Shown here one piece after another: positions 27,024 through 35,318 of a DNA stretch of 64,000 nt (position 1 is the stretch's first letter; every line of letters begins with the position of its first letter). The stretch spans positions 434,001 to 498,000 of the forward strand of contig NZ_JAZKUG010000001.1 in the NCBI RefSeq assembly GCF_036625195.1, written 5' to 3'. Origin of the DNA: Accumulibacter sp. GTDB lineage: Bacteria > Pseudomonadota > Gammaproteobacteria > Burkholderiales > Rhodocyclaceae. The notes below the pieces were generated by a model. The model was not told where the DNA came from. It searched no databases and saw nothing but the letters and a program-made list of their open reading frames with translations. The position numbers were made by a program, and so were the translations under genes.

Positions 27024-27399
27024 CGCGAGACGCGAGAGCAGTAGCCGCTCCGCCAACCTGATGGACGAAGTCGGGTCGTACGCAGCGGACGACCGGCCCG
27101 ACAGCATGCTGGCTCAGCGCCTGGCGCTTTTCTTGCCGACGGACCCGGCGAAGAGTCATGCCCAACGGACTGCCGGGTAGTCCACCCGCAGCGATCACTG
27201 CAGCACCGGCGACCGCTGCCGACGACGGGCGATGGTGACTGATCTTGCGATCGTCGCCTGGCACCGGCGCAGGGCCGCTCGTCGGCAACGGCCATGGTCG
27301 GCGCCATCGACGACTGCAGGCGCGGACGGTGATCCTGCCTCAAGTTCCCGCTCCGGCAGCCGTTACCAGCGTAGAGCTTGGAGATTTCTCGTGGAGGCC
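27024..27399 (+). other. Intergenic stretch, no gene recognised
   Basis: This 376-base gap separates the broken MFS gene from the calcium-loop protein. The frame of the downstream gene is open from 27232, but the translation there is Arg/Ser-rich and without features. No RNA gene, repeat or terminator with a T-run was seen. It may carry the promoter of the next gene. Confidence 0.5.
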
Positions 27400-28458
27400 A
27401 TGATGAGGATTGCCGGAAGTGAAGTGCACATGGTGGCATCGCACGTGTCGCTGCAACACGAGGAGACGAGGCAGTCGCTGCGCGTGTGGACGGGAACGCA
27501 GCCACCCGATTTCGCGGCCGACAGCGGCCACCTGCCGGCAAGCGCCCGCGTCACCCTGTCCGATGCCGCGCGTGCGGCCCAAGGGGCCGAGGCCAGCGCC
27601 AAGGCGAGCGAGGTCGAAGTCGATCCTGCGGACAACGAGCCCCGGTTGGTGCTGCTGCGCACGATCATCGAGTTGCTCACCGGCGAGGAGGCACGCGTCT
27701 TCGACGCGCGCGAGCTGAGTGCGCCGGCAGCGGCCGCGCCACCGGCACCAGCGCCGGTCGCCGGTACCGTTGGCGACCGGCGCCGCCATGGCGTCGCGTA
27801 CGAGTTGCAAAGCACCCGCGCCGAATTCCAACAAGTGAGCCTTGCCGCCCAAGGCGTCGTGCGCACGGCCGACGGCCAGGAGATCAGCTTCGCACTGGAG
27901 ATCTCGCTCTCGCGCGCCTACTACGCGGAGAGCAACCTCAGCCTGCGCCTCGGCGATGCAGACCGGCCGCGCAAGGATCCGCTGCTGGTGAACTTCGCCG
28001 GCACCTCGGCGCAACTCCTCGAACAGCGCTTCCGTTTCGACCTAGACGCCGACGGCACGGCCGAGAACATCAATCTGCCTGCCACTGGTACTGGTTTCCT
28101 GGCATTCGACCGCAACGGCGATAGGCGGATCAACGACGGCAGCGAGCTCTTCGGCGGGCGCAGCGGCGACGGCTTCGCCGATCTCGTCCAACTCGATGAC
28201 GACGGTAACGGCTGGATCGACGAGAACGATGCCGCGTGGACGCAACTGCGCTTGTGGACACCGGAGGCCAGCGGTGACGGACAGTTGCTGCCACTGCAGC
28301 AAGCCAACGTCGGCGCCTTGGGCCTCGCCCATCTGGCGACACCCTTCGACCTGCGCGACCAAGGCAACCAGACCCTCGCACAGATCCGCAGCAGCGGCAT
28401 CTACCTGCGTGAAACCGGCGGTGTCGGCTCGCTGCAGCAGGTCGACCTCAGCGTCTGA
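27400..28458 (+). CDS. Protein with EF-hand-like calcium loops, function unknown
   Basis: A 352-residue protein without signal peptide or membrane segment. The first 160 residues are variable and include an Ala/Pro-rich linker (SAPAAAAPPAPAPVAG). The C-terminal half carries three DxDxDG-type loops: DLDADGTAENINL, DRNGDRRINDGSELFGG and DDDGNGWIDENDAAW. These resemble EF-hand or dockerin-like calcium sites and occur in uncharacterised proteins of aquatic betaproteobacteria (memory). The start is set at ATG 27400 behind GTGGAGG; the adjacent ATG 27403 is equally possible. Absence of a signal peptide suggests cytoplasmic location or export by a signal-less route such as type I secretion; that is inference. 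Confidence 0.7.
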   Translation: MMRIAGSEVHMVASHVSLQHEETRQSLRVWTGTQPPDFAADSGHLPASARVTLSDAARAAQGAEASAKASEVEVDPADNEPRLVLLRTIIELLTGEEARVFDARELSAPAAAAPPAPAPVAGTVGDRRRHGVAYELQSTRAEFQQVSLAAQGVVRTADGQEISFALEISLSRAYYAESNLSLRLGDADRPRKDPLLVNFAGTSAQLLEQRFRFDLDADGTAENINLPATGTGFLAFDRNGDRRINDGSELFGGRSGDGFADLVQLDDDGNGWIDENDAAWTQLRLWTPEASGDGQLLPLQQANVGALGLAHLATPFDLRDQGNQTLAQIRSSGIYLRETGGVGSLQQVDLSV

Positions 28459-28569
28459 GTCGGCGCGACGCCCGCCGATGCAGGCGGAGAGGACGACGAT
28501 CGACGGCGTCAGGGCAGTCAGGTGGTGCGGCGCGCGCCGCAGCACTGCTGCCGCGGCCGGCTCGATCCG

Positions 28570-28734
28570 CTAGCGTCCACCGCGGCTGCCGCCCTTGTCC
28601 CAGACGTAGCGGGCGGTGTGTTGCCAGCGCGCCTCAGCCTGGCGCAGGGCGTTGATGGCACGCTCGGGGCGGGCCGGCGGGCTGGGAGCCGGTCCGTCCC
28701 TCTTGTTCGCGGCAGGGTTCTTCGGGGCAGCCAT
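28570..28734 (-). CDS. Small basic protein of unknown function
   Basis: A 54-residue frame from ATG 28734 (MAAPKNPAANKRDGPAPSPP) ending HTARYVWDKGGSRGGR. A GAGGA site lies about 7 bases upstream of the start. The composition (basic, Pro-rich N-terminus, one helix in the middle) does not match a family I know. It is divergent from aroC, sharing an 86-base gap. It may be real because the start context is good, but it could be chance. Confidence 0.4.
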   Translation of the reverse strand: MAAPKNPAANKRDGPAPSPPARPERAINALRQAEARWQHTARYVWDKGGSRGGR

Positions 28735-28820
28735 CGGGGTATCCTCGGGGAGGTGGGGGGGCACTGTGATAGACTCTGCCACCAATTCTAACGCTCAAGC
28801 CAACGTGCAGGGGACAACGC

Positions 28821-29924
28821 ATGTCCGGCAACACCTTCGGCACCATTTTCGCCGTCACCTCGTTTGGCGAATCGCACGGACCGGCCATCGGCTGCGTCGT
28901 CGATGGCTGCCCGCCGGGATTGGCGATCTGCGCCGCCGACATCCAGGCCGAACTCGACCGCCGCAAGCCCGGCACCTCACGACACGTGACGCAGCGGCGC
29001 GAGCCGGACGAAGTCGAGATTCTCTCCGGCGTCTTTGCCGGGCGCACGACCGGCACGCCGATCGCCCTGCTGATCCGCAACCAGGACCAGCGGAGCAAGG
29101 ATTACGGCAATCTCGCCGCGACCTTTCGCCCGGGCCATGCCGACTACGTGTATACGCAGAAATACGGCTTTCGCGACCATCGCGGCGGCGGCCGCTCGTC
29201 GGCGCGCGAGACCGCGGTCCGCGTCGCTGCCGGCGCGATCGCCCGCAAGTGGCTGGCCGAGCGTTACGGTGTGCGCATCATGGGCTGGATGAGCCAGCTC
29301 GGGCCGATCGGGATTCCTTTCGTGAGTGCCGACGAGATCGACAGGAATCCGTTTTTTGCGCCGAATGCGGCAATCGTCGCCGAACTCGAAGACTACATGG
29401 ATCAGTTGCGCAAGTCGGGCGATTCGGTCGGAGCGCGGATCTCGCTCACCGCCAGCGGACTGCCACCCGGCTGGGGGGAACCGGTCTATGGGCGGCTCGA
29501 CGCGGAGATCGCCTACGCGATGATGGGCATCAATGCGGTCAAGGGGGTCGAGATCGGCGCCGGCTTCGCCAGCATCAGCCAGAAGGGCAGCGAACACGGC
29601 GACGAGATGACTGCCGGCGGCTTCCTCAGCAACCATGCCGGTGGCGTCCTTGGCGGCATTTCCACCGGCCAGGATCTGCTCATCAACCTGGCGATCAAGC
29701 CGACGTCGAGCATCCGCCTGCCGCGGCGGTCGCTGACCGTCGCCGGAGAACCGATCGAGGTCGTCACGCACGGCCGCCACGACCCCTGTGTCGGCATCCG
29801 CGCGACGCCGATTGCCGAAGCGATGCTGGCACTGGTACTGATCGACCAGGCCTTGCGCCACCGCGCCCAGTGCGCCGATGTGGTGTGCTCGACACCGCGT
29901 GTCCCGGGACGTCCGGCAGGATGA
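28821..29924 (+). CDS. aroC: Chorismate synthase
   Basis: A 367-residue enzyme that performs the last step of the shikimate pathway, turning EPSP into chorismate with reduced FMN. It supplies the trp genes further along. The signatures are clear: GESHGPAIGCVVDGCPPG at residues 13-30, the FMN/EPSP-binding stretch YGFRDHRGGGRSSARETA near 114-131, and GGFLSNHAGGVLGGISTGQD in the C-terminal part. Length is normal (E. coli 361). ATG 28821 follows AGGGGA. The gene appears monocistronic or joined to the small downstream genes. Confidence 0.97.
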   Translation: MSGNTFGTIFAVTSFGESHGPAIGCVVDGCPPGLAICAADIQAELDRRKPGTSRHVTQRREPDEVEILSGVFAGRTTGTPIALLIRNQDQRSKDYGNLAATFRPGHADYVYTQKYGFRDHRGGGRSSARETAVRVAAGAIARKWLAERYGVRIMGWMSQLGPIGIPFVSADEIDRNPFFAPNAAIVAELEDYMDQLRKSGDSVGARISLTASGLPPGWGEPVYGRLDAEIAYAMMGINAVKGVEIGAGFASISQKGSEHGDEMTAGGFLSNHAGGVLGGISTGQDLLINLAIKPTSSIRLPRRSLTVAGEPIEVVTHGRHDPCVGIRATPIAEAMLALVLIDQALRHRAQCADVVCSTPRVPGRPAG

Positions 29925-30003
29925 CGGGCAGCCGTGGCAATGAGTATAATCGTGCCGTCTGGCCGCGCAGTGGGCGGGCCGGGATCAGCCAGAGGTTAGA
30001 GCG

Positions 30004-30255
30004 ATGCAAGTTGAGCACCACGACCTTCACCTGGAGTTCCCCGAGTATCTCGATTCGATTCGGGCGCTGAAAGTGGGGAACGAGGAGTTCGGAAGACTCT
30101 ACGACGAGTACCAGGAACTCACGCGGGAGGTCGAGCGCCTGGAAGAAGAGGACCTGCCGGTCGACGATTTCACGATCGAGAACATGAAGAAGCAGCGCGT
30201 CTGGCTGAAGGACCAGATGTACCGCATGCTGCGCTCTTTCAGCCCACCGGGCTGA
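30004..30255 (+). CDS. YdcH-family (DUF465) small protein
   Basis: An 83-residue, highly charged protein of the YdcH/DUF465 family. HHDLHLEFPEYLDSIRALKV is the typical beginning, and YDEYQELTREVERLEEED plus MKKQRVWLKDQMYRML form the helical hairpin or coiled coil. The molecular function of the family is not established. RBS AGAG precedes ATG 30004. It lies 79 bases after aroC and 47 bases before an MFS gene in the same direction. Confidence 0.85.
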   Translation: MQVEHHDLHLEFPEYLDSIRALKVGNEEFGRLYDEYQELTREVERLEEEDLPVDDFTIENMKKQRVWLKDQMYRMLRSFSPPG

Positions 30256-30302
30256 GCCCTGCCCACCCGCGCGGCGTCAGGTGCATCCGGTAGAATCGCC
30301 GG

Positions 30303-31508
30303 ATGCATGCGCTTCCCTATTGGCGCCTTTCCGGCTACTACTTCTTCTACTTCGCCTTCATCGGCGCGTTCTCGCCCTACTTCGGGCTCTACCTCCAATC
30401 ACTCGCCTTTTCCGCCTGGGACATCGGCCTGCTGATGTCGCAGATGCAGCTGATGCGGCTGTTCGCGCCCTACCTGTGGGGTGCCCTCGCCGACCGCCTC
30501 GGCCGCCGGCTCGCCGTTGTCCGCCTGGCGGGCATCCTGGGCCTGCTCGCTTTCCTGCCGTTCTTCATGATCCGCGGCTTCGAGGCCATGCTGGTGGCCA
30601 TGGCGCTGCTGGCCTTCTTCTGGAGTGCAGCGCTGCCGCTCGTCGAAGCGCTGACTTTCGACCACCTGCACGACGACCCGGCGCGCTACAGCCGTATCCG
30701 GCTGTGGGGATCGATCGGCTTCATCATTGCCGTCATGGGCACCGGCCTGCTGCTCGACCACGCGCCCCTGTCGGCGCTGTTGTGGGTGGTCGTCGGCACG
30801 CTCGCCGGCATCCTGGCCTGCGCCATGACCGTTCCCGACGCCCCGGCGCATCCGGCAGTGGGCGAGCAACCGCTGCTGCGCCGCATCCTGCGGCAGACGC
30901 GCGTGCGGGCGCTCTTTGCCGCGTGCTTCGCGATGTCGGCAGCGCACGGAGCGCTCTACGTCTTCTACTCGATCCATCTCTCCGACCATCATTACAGCAA
31001 TCTCCTCGTCGGCAGCCTGTGGTCCCTCGGCGTCGTCGCCGAGATCCTCGTCTTCCTCTGCATGGCCGCACTGCTGCGACGATTCGGGTTGCGCCGGGTG
31101 CTCCTCCTCAGTTTTGCCGCCGCTGTGCTGCGCTTCCTGATGATCGGCCATCTGGTCGACTGGCTGTGGCTCATGGTCGTCGCCCAGTTCCTGCACGGTC
31201 TGACCTTCGGCGCCTACCATGCGGCGGCGATCGCGGCCGTCAATCGCTGGTTTCCCGGCGATTGCCAGACACGCGGTCAGGCGCTGTACTCGACCGTCTC
31301 CTTTGGTGCCGGTGGCCTGCTCGGCAGCCTGCTCAGCGGTTGGACCTGGGACGCCTGGGGCGCCGCAGCGACCTTTGCCCTGAGTTCGCTGCTCGCCCTG
31401 ATCGGCTTGCTCATCGTCGCCATCTGGGTGCGCGCGGCTGACGACGAAGTCAGCGAACCAGTCGGCAGACCGCGTCGGCATCGAGCTGGCGGCACGCGCC
31501 GGCCATGA
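30303..31508 (+). CDS. MFS transporter (3-phenylpropionate permease-like group)
   Basis: A 401-residue inner-membrane transporter with 12 predicted helices. It resembles the MFS_1-like/HcaT group: WRLSGYYFFYFAFIGAFSPY at the start, the loop 2-3 motif GALADRLGRRLAVV, and a later FLHGLTFGAYHAAAIAAVNR. The HcaT relatives carry phenylpropionate, but many close homologues have no known substrate, so none is assigned. Unlike the MFS gene at 25852, this one is fully intact. ATG 30303 follows the previous gene closely. Confidence 0.8.
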   Translation: MHALPYWRLSGYYFFYFAFIGAFSPYFGLYLQSLAFSAWDIGLLMSQMQLMRLFAPYLWGALADRLGRRLAVVRLAGILGLLAFLPFFMIRGFEAMLVAMALLAFFWSAALPLVEALTFDHLHDDPARYSRIRLWGSIGFIIAVMGTGLLLDHAPLSALLWVVVGTLAGILACAMTVPDAPAHPAVGEQPLLRRILRQTRVRALFAACFAMSAAHGALYVFYSIHLSDHHYSNLLVGSLWSLGVVAEILVFLCMAALLRRFGLRRVLLLSFAAAVLRFLMIGHLVDWLWLMVVAQFLHGLTFGAYHAAAIAAVNRWFPGDCQTRGQALYSTVSFGAGGLLGSLLSGWTWDAWGAAATFALSSLLALIGLLIVAIWVRAADDEVSEPVGRPRRHRAGGTRRP

Positions 31509-31791
31509 CCGGCGGGCGACGATCAGCCTGCGGGCAGAAGATGGGGCTGCCCGGCAGCGGCCGCCCGAATGGCAGTCCACCCATGCCGCGACCGCAAACC
31601 GGATTGTCCACCCTGCTCCGCTACGCCGAGCGCGTGCGGCTCCTGCACGAGGCCGCCGGCAAGACTCCCTGAATGCCTTGGGCCAGGCGCGTGGCGAGCG
31701 TCGCGCCGGCACTGACAGCAGCCCCGGCGCTGTGACATAATCCCGCCCTCCACGTCGCCCAGCGGGTGGAGAATTCCGGACGGAGAACACG

Positions 31792-33198
31792 ATGCCGCAA
31801 ACCTTGTATGAAAAACTATGGCAGGACCACGTCGTCCATCAGGAAGCCGATGGCACGGCGCTGATCTACATCGACCGCCACCTGGTGCACGAAGTCACCA
31901 GCCCACAGGCTTTCGAAGGCCTCAAGCTGGCCGGGCGCAAGCCTTGGCGCGCGTCGTCGATCGTCGCCACCGCCGACCACAACACACCGACCGATCACTG
32001 GGACCGCGGCATAGAGGATCCAGTGTCGCGGCTGCAGATCGAGACGCTCGACGCCAACATCCGCGAGGTCGGGGCGCTGGCCTACTTTCCGTTCAAGGAT
32101 CCGCGTCAGGGTATCGTCCATGTCGTGAGCCCGGAGAGCGGCGCGACGCTGCCCGGCATGTCGGTCGTCTGCGGCGATTCGCATACCAGCACGCACGGCG
32201 CCTTTGCCTGCATGGCGCAGGGCATCGGCACCTCCGAGGTCGAGCACGTGCTGGCGACGCAATGCCTGCTGCAGAAGAAGTCGAAGACGATGCTGGTGCG
32301 GGTCGAGGGCGTTCTCGGTCGCGGGGTCACGGCGAAGGACGTCGCGCTGGCGATCATTGGCCGCCTCGGTACCGCCGGCGGCAACGGTCATGCCATCGAG
32401 TTCGCCGGCAGCGCGATTCGCGGCCTGTCGATGGAGGGGCGGATGACGCTCTGCAACATGGCGATCGAAGCGGGCGCCCGTCTCGGCCTGATCGCCGTCG
32501 ATGAGGTGACCATCGACTACCTGCGCGGCCGCCCCTTCGCGCCGACCGGCGAGATGTGGGAGCGGGCCGTCGCCTGCTGGCGCCGGCTGCACAGCGATGC
32601 GGGAGCGGATTTCGACTGCGTGCTCGAAATGCCGGCAGCGGACATCCGGCCGCAGGTCACTTGGGGAACGTCGCCGGAGATGGTCGTGGCGGTGGATTCG
32701 CGCGTTCCCGACCCGGCTGCCGAGAGCGACCCGCAGCGCCGGCAGGGGATGGAACGGGCGCTGCACTACATGGGGCTGCAGCCGAACCTGCCGATCCGCG
32801 ACATCCGGCTGGACAAGATTTTCATCGGCTCGTGCACCAACTCGCGCATCGAAGACCTGCGTGCTGCGGCAGCCATCGTCCGCGGCCGCAGGCTGGCGAG
32901 CAACATCCGGCTGGCGCTCGTCGTTCCCGGCTCCGGCCTGGTCAAGCAGCAGGCGGAAAGCGAAGGGCTGCACGAGATTTTTCGCGCCGCCGGTTTCGAG
33001 TGGCGCGAGCCCGGCTGCTCGATGTGCCTGGCGATGAATGCCGACCGGCTCGAGCCGGGCGAGCGCTGCGCCTCGACTTCGAACCGCAACTTCGAGGGGC
33101 GCCAGGGTGCCGGCGGCCGGACGCACCTGGTCAGCCCGGAGATGGCAGCAGCGGCGGCCGTTGCCGGCCATTTCTGCGACGTCAGCGAATGGACCTGA
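31792..33198 (+). CDS. leuC: 3-isopropylmalate dehydratase large subunit
   Basis: A 468-residue aconitase-family enzyme that, with LeuD, isomerises 2- to 3-isopropylmalate in leucine synthesis. The three cysteines that hold the [4Fe-4S] cluster are visible: C348 (GSCTNSR), C409 and C412 (GCSMCLAMN). The substrate region DSHTSTHGAFACMAQGIGTS is intact. An AGGAGA-like site (GACGGAGAAC) precedes ATG 31792. An entericidin-like gene is inserted between leuC and leuD. Confidence 0.97.
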   Translation: MPQTLYEKLWQDHVVHQEADGTALIYIDRHLVHEVTSPQAFEGLKLAGRKPWRASSIVATADHNTPTDHWDRGIEDPVSRLQIETLDANIREVGALAYFPFKDPRQGIVHVVSPESGATLPGMSVVCGDSHTSTHGAFACMAQGIGTSEVEHVLATQCLLQKKSKTMLVRVEGVLGRGVTAKDVALAIIGRLGTAGGNGHAIEFAGSAIRGLSMEGRMTLCNMAIEAGARLGLIAVDEVTIDYLRGRPFAPTGEMWERAVACWRRLHSDAGADFDCVLEMPAADIRPQVTWGTSPEMVVAVDSRVPDPAAESDPQRRQGMERALHYMGLQPNLPIRDIRLDKIFIGSCTNSRIEDLRAAAAIVRGRRLASNIRLALVVPGSGLVKQQAESEGLHEIFRAAGFEWREPGCSMCLAMNADRLEPGERCASTSNRNFEGRQGAGGRTHLVSPEMAAAAAVAGHFCDVSEWT

Positions 33199-33218
33199 AG
33201 CAGCGCCAGGGACCAGAG

Positions 33219-33347
33219 ATGAAGGAACTGAACCGGCTTCTGCTCGTTCTGCTGGCGACGGTTGCCGTCGCTGGCTGCAATACGGTACAGGGCATCGGCA
33301 GGGATATCGAGAAGGGCGGCCAGGCGATCGGCCGCGCCGCCCGCTAG
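33219..33347 (+). CDS. Entericidin-like small lipoprotein
   Basis: A 42-residue lipoprotein precursor: basic start MKELNR, a hydrophobic stretch LLLVLLATVAVA and the lipobox AGC at residues 18-20, followed by NTVQGIGRDIEKGGQAIGRA. This is the classic entericidin A/B pattern; those proteins sit in a membrane as short amphipathic peptides, and EcnA/EcnB act as an antidote/toxin pair in E. coli. Only one copy is here, and it lies between leuC and leuD with 20- and 27-base gaps, so it is probably co-transcribed with them. ATG 33190 is also in frame but overlaps leuC. Confidence 0.85.
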   Translation: MKELNRLLLVLLATVAVAGCNTVQGIGRDIEKGGQAIGRAAR

Positions 33348-33374
33348 ATTGCGCCTGCAGCACAGAGGATTGTC

Positions 33375-34037
33375 ATGGAAAAATTCACCCGCCTCGATGG
33401 GCTCGTCGTGCCCCTCGACCGCGCCAACGTCGACACCGACGCGATCATCCCGAAGCAGTTCCTGAAGTCGATCAGGCGTTCGGGCTTTGGTCCCAACCTG
33501 TTCGACGAATGGCGCTACCTGGATGCCGGCGAACCCGGAAAGGACAACGCGCGGCGACCGCGCAACCCCGACTTCGTGCTCAATCAGCCGCGCTACGAGG
33601 GAGCGCAGATCCTGCTGACGCGGCAGAACTTCGGCTGTGGCAGCTCGCGTGAGCACGCGCCCTGGGCCCTCCTCGACTACGGTCTGCGCGTCGTGATTGC
33701 CGAGAGTTTTGCCGACATCTTCTACAACAACTGCTTCAAGAACGGCATCCTGCCGGTCGTTCTGCCAGCCAACACGATCGACTCGCTGTTCGCGCTCGTC
33801 ACTGCGACCGTCGGCTGCCGGCTGCTCGTCGACCTCGAACGGCAGTGCATCTGCCGTCCCGACGGCGAGACCCTGCCGTTCACCGTCGATCCGTTCCGGC
33901 GCGACTGCCTGCTCAACGGCTGGGACGACATCGGCTTGAGCCTGCGCCATGCCGAGCTGATCAGGGCTTTCGAAGAACGGCGCCGCCGCGAGCAGCCGTG
34001 GCTGTTCGTCGATGCATTTCCAGCAAGAGGTGGATGA
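33375..34037 (+). CDS. leuD: 3-isopropylmalate dehydratase small subunit
   Basis: A 220-residue partner of LeuC, forming the swivelling domain of the heterodimer. Signatures: LDRANVDTDAIIPKQFLK near the N-terminus and the strongly conserved NFGCGSSREHAPWALLDYGL at about residues 78-98. Length is usual for the betaproteobacterial form. The end is joined directly to asd: the stop codon occupies 34035-34037 and asd starts at 34038. Confidence 0.97.
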   Translation: MEKFTRLDGLVVPLDRANVDTDAIIPKQFLKSIRRSGFGPNLFDEWRYLDAGEPGKDNARRPRNPDFVLNQPRYEGAQILLTRQNFGCGSSREHAPWALLDYGLRVVIAESFADIFYNNCFKNGILPVVLPANTIDSLFALVTATVGCRLLVDLERQCICRPDGETLPFTVDPFRRDCLLNGWDDIGLSLRHAELIRAFEERRRREQPWLFVDAFPARGG

Positions 34038-35168
34038 ATGAGAACGCTTGGTCTGGTTGGCTGGCGCGGCATGGTGGGCTCGGTCCTCGTGCAGCGGATG
34101 GTGGACGAGGGGGATTTCGCACACGTCGAACCACACTTCTTCTCGACCTCGGCAGTCGGTGGCAAGGCACCGGAAGTCGCCGGCAGGGAAGCCGGCACGC
34201 TGCACGACGCCACGTCGATCGAGACCCTCAGCCAGATGGACATCATCATCACCTGCCAGGGTGGTGACTACACCAGGGAAGTCTTTCCCCGCTTGCGGGC
34301 TGCCGGCTGGCAGGGCCACTGGATCGACGCCGCGTCGACGCTGCGCATGAGCGACGAGGCGGTGATCATCCTCGATCCGGTCAACCGCGACGTGATCCGC
34401 GATGCGCTCGTCAAGGGCGGTCGCAACTGGATCGGTGGCAACTGCACCGTGTCGCTGATGCTGATGGGGCTCGGCGGTCTCTTCCGCCACGACCTCGTCG
34501 AGTGGATCAGTGCCATGACCTACCAGGCGGCTTCCGGCGCCGGCGCCCAGAACATGCGCGAACTGCTGCAGCAGATGGGCGCGCTGCACGCTGCCGTCAG
34601 TGCGCAACTCGCCGACCCGGCGGCAGCCATCCTCGACATCGACCGCCGGGTCACCGAGACGATGCGCTCGCCGGGCTTTCCCACCGGGAACTTCCGCCAG
34701 ACCGCGCTGGCCGGCAGCCTGATCCCGTGGATCGACGTTCCCGTCGCCGGCGGGCAGTCGAAGGAGGAGTGGAAGGGCGGCGCCGAGTGCAACAAGATCC
34801 TTGGCCGTCCCGCCTTCCGCTCCCCGGGCAGCATCCCGGTCGACGGTCTGTGCGTGCGCATCGGCGCCATGCGCTGCCACGCCCAGGGGCTGACGGTCAA
34901 GCTCCGGCGCGACGTGCCGCTCGACGAACTTGCCGACATCGTCGCGCAGGGCAACCCGTGGGTGAAGGTGGTGGCCAACGAGCGCGAGGCGACGGAGCGC
35001 GAGCTGACGCCGGCCGCTGTCAGTGGCACCCTGACCATACCCGTCGGTCGCCTGCACAAGCTGGCGATGGGTCCGGAATACCTCGCCGCCTTCACCGTTG
35101 GCGACCAGTTGCTCTGGGGTGCGGCCGAACCGCTGCGGCGGATGCTGCGCATCCTGCTCGATGACTGA
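34038..35168 (+). CDS. asd: Aspartate-semialdehyde dehydrogenase
   Basis: A 376-residue NADP-dependent enzyme that reduces aspartyl phosphate to aspartate semialdehyde, the branch point for lysine/diaminopimelate, threonine and methionine. The N-terminal nucleotide-binding loop is VGWRGMVGSVL, and the catalytic cysteine is C136 in GGNCTVSLMLMG. Later GAMRCHAQGLTVKLRRD carries substrate-binding residues. The length matches the gammaproteobacterial-type enzyme. It begins immediately after the leuD stop, so translation is probably coupled. Confidence 0.97.
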   Translation: MRTLGLVGWRGMVGSVLVQRMVDEGDFAHVEPHFFSTSAVGGKAPEVAGREAGTLHDATSIETLSQMDIIITCQGGDYTREVFPRLRAAGWQGHWIDAASTLRMSDEAVIILDPVNRDVIRDALVKGGRNWIGGNCTVSLMLMGLGGLFRHDLVEWISAMTYQAASGAGAQNMRELLQQMGALHAAVSAQLADPAAAILDIDRRVTETMRSPGFPTGNFRQTALAGSLIPWIDVPVAGGQSKEEWKGGAECNKILGRPAFRSPGSIPVDGLCVRIGAMRCHAQGLTVKLRRDVPLDELADIVAQGNPWVKVVANEREATERELTPAAVSGTLTIPVGRLHKLAMGPEYLAAFTVGDQLLWGAAEPLRRMLRILLDD

Positions 35169-35318
35169 GCGCCAGGGGGCGCCGCATTCGCCGCCCTCGC
35201 GCCGGTCAGACGGGTCTCCGGCCCGAAGCCAGCGCAGGGCGAGAAACATGTTTGGCTTGCATGGCTAACCTCATGATGTTACTTTTCTAATTCCGATCTG
35301 GACGCTCAGGGTGGCGCC

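Noticed and set aside
31582..31671. Possible 29-residue peptide before leuC (TLLRYAERVRLLHEAAGKTP)
   Set aside because: It looks helical and protein-like, but there is no ribosome-binding site and no known family; the evidence is too weak for a gene.
32766..35249. An 827-codon minus-strand frame opposite leuD and asd
   Set aside because: It is another shadow; it covers three genes with full family motifs on the other strand.
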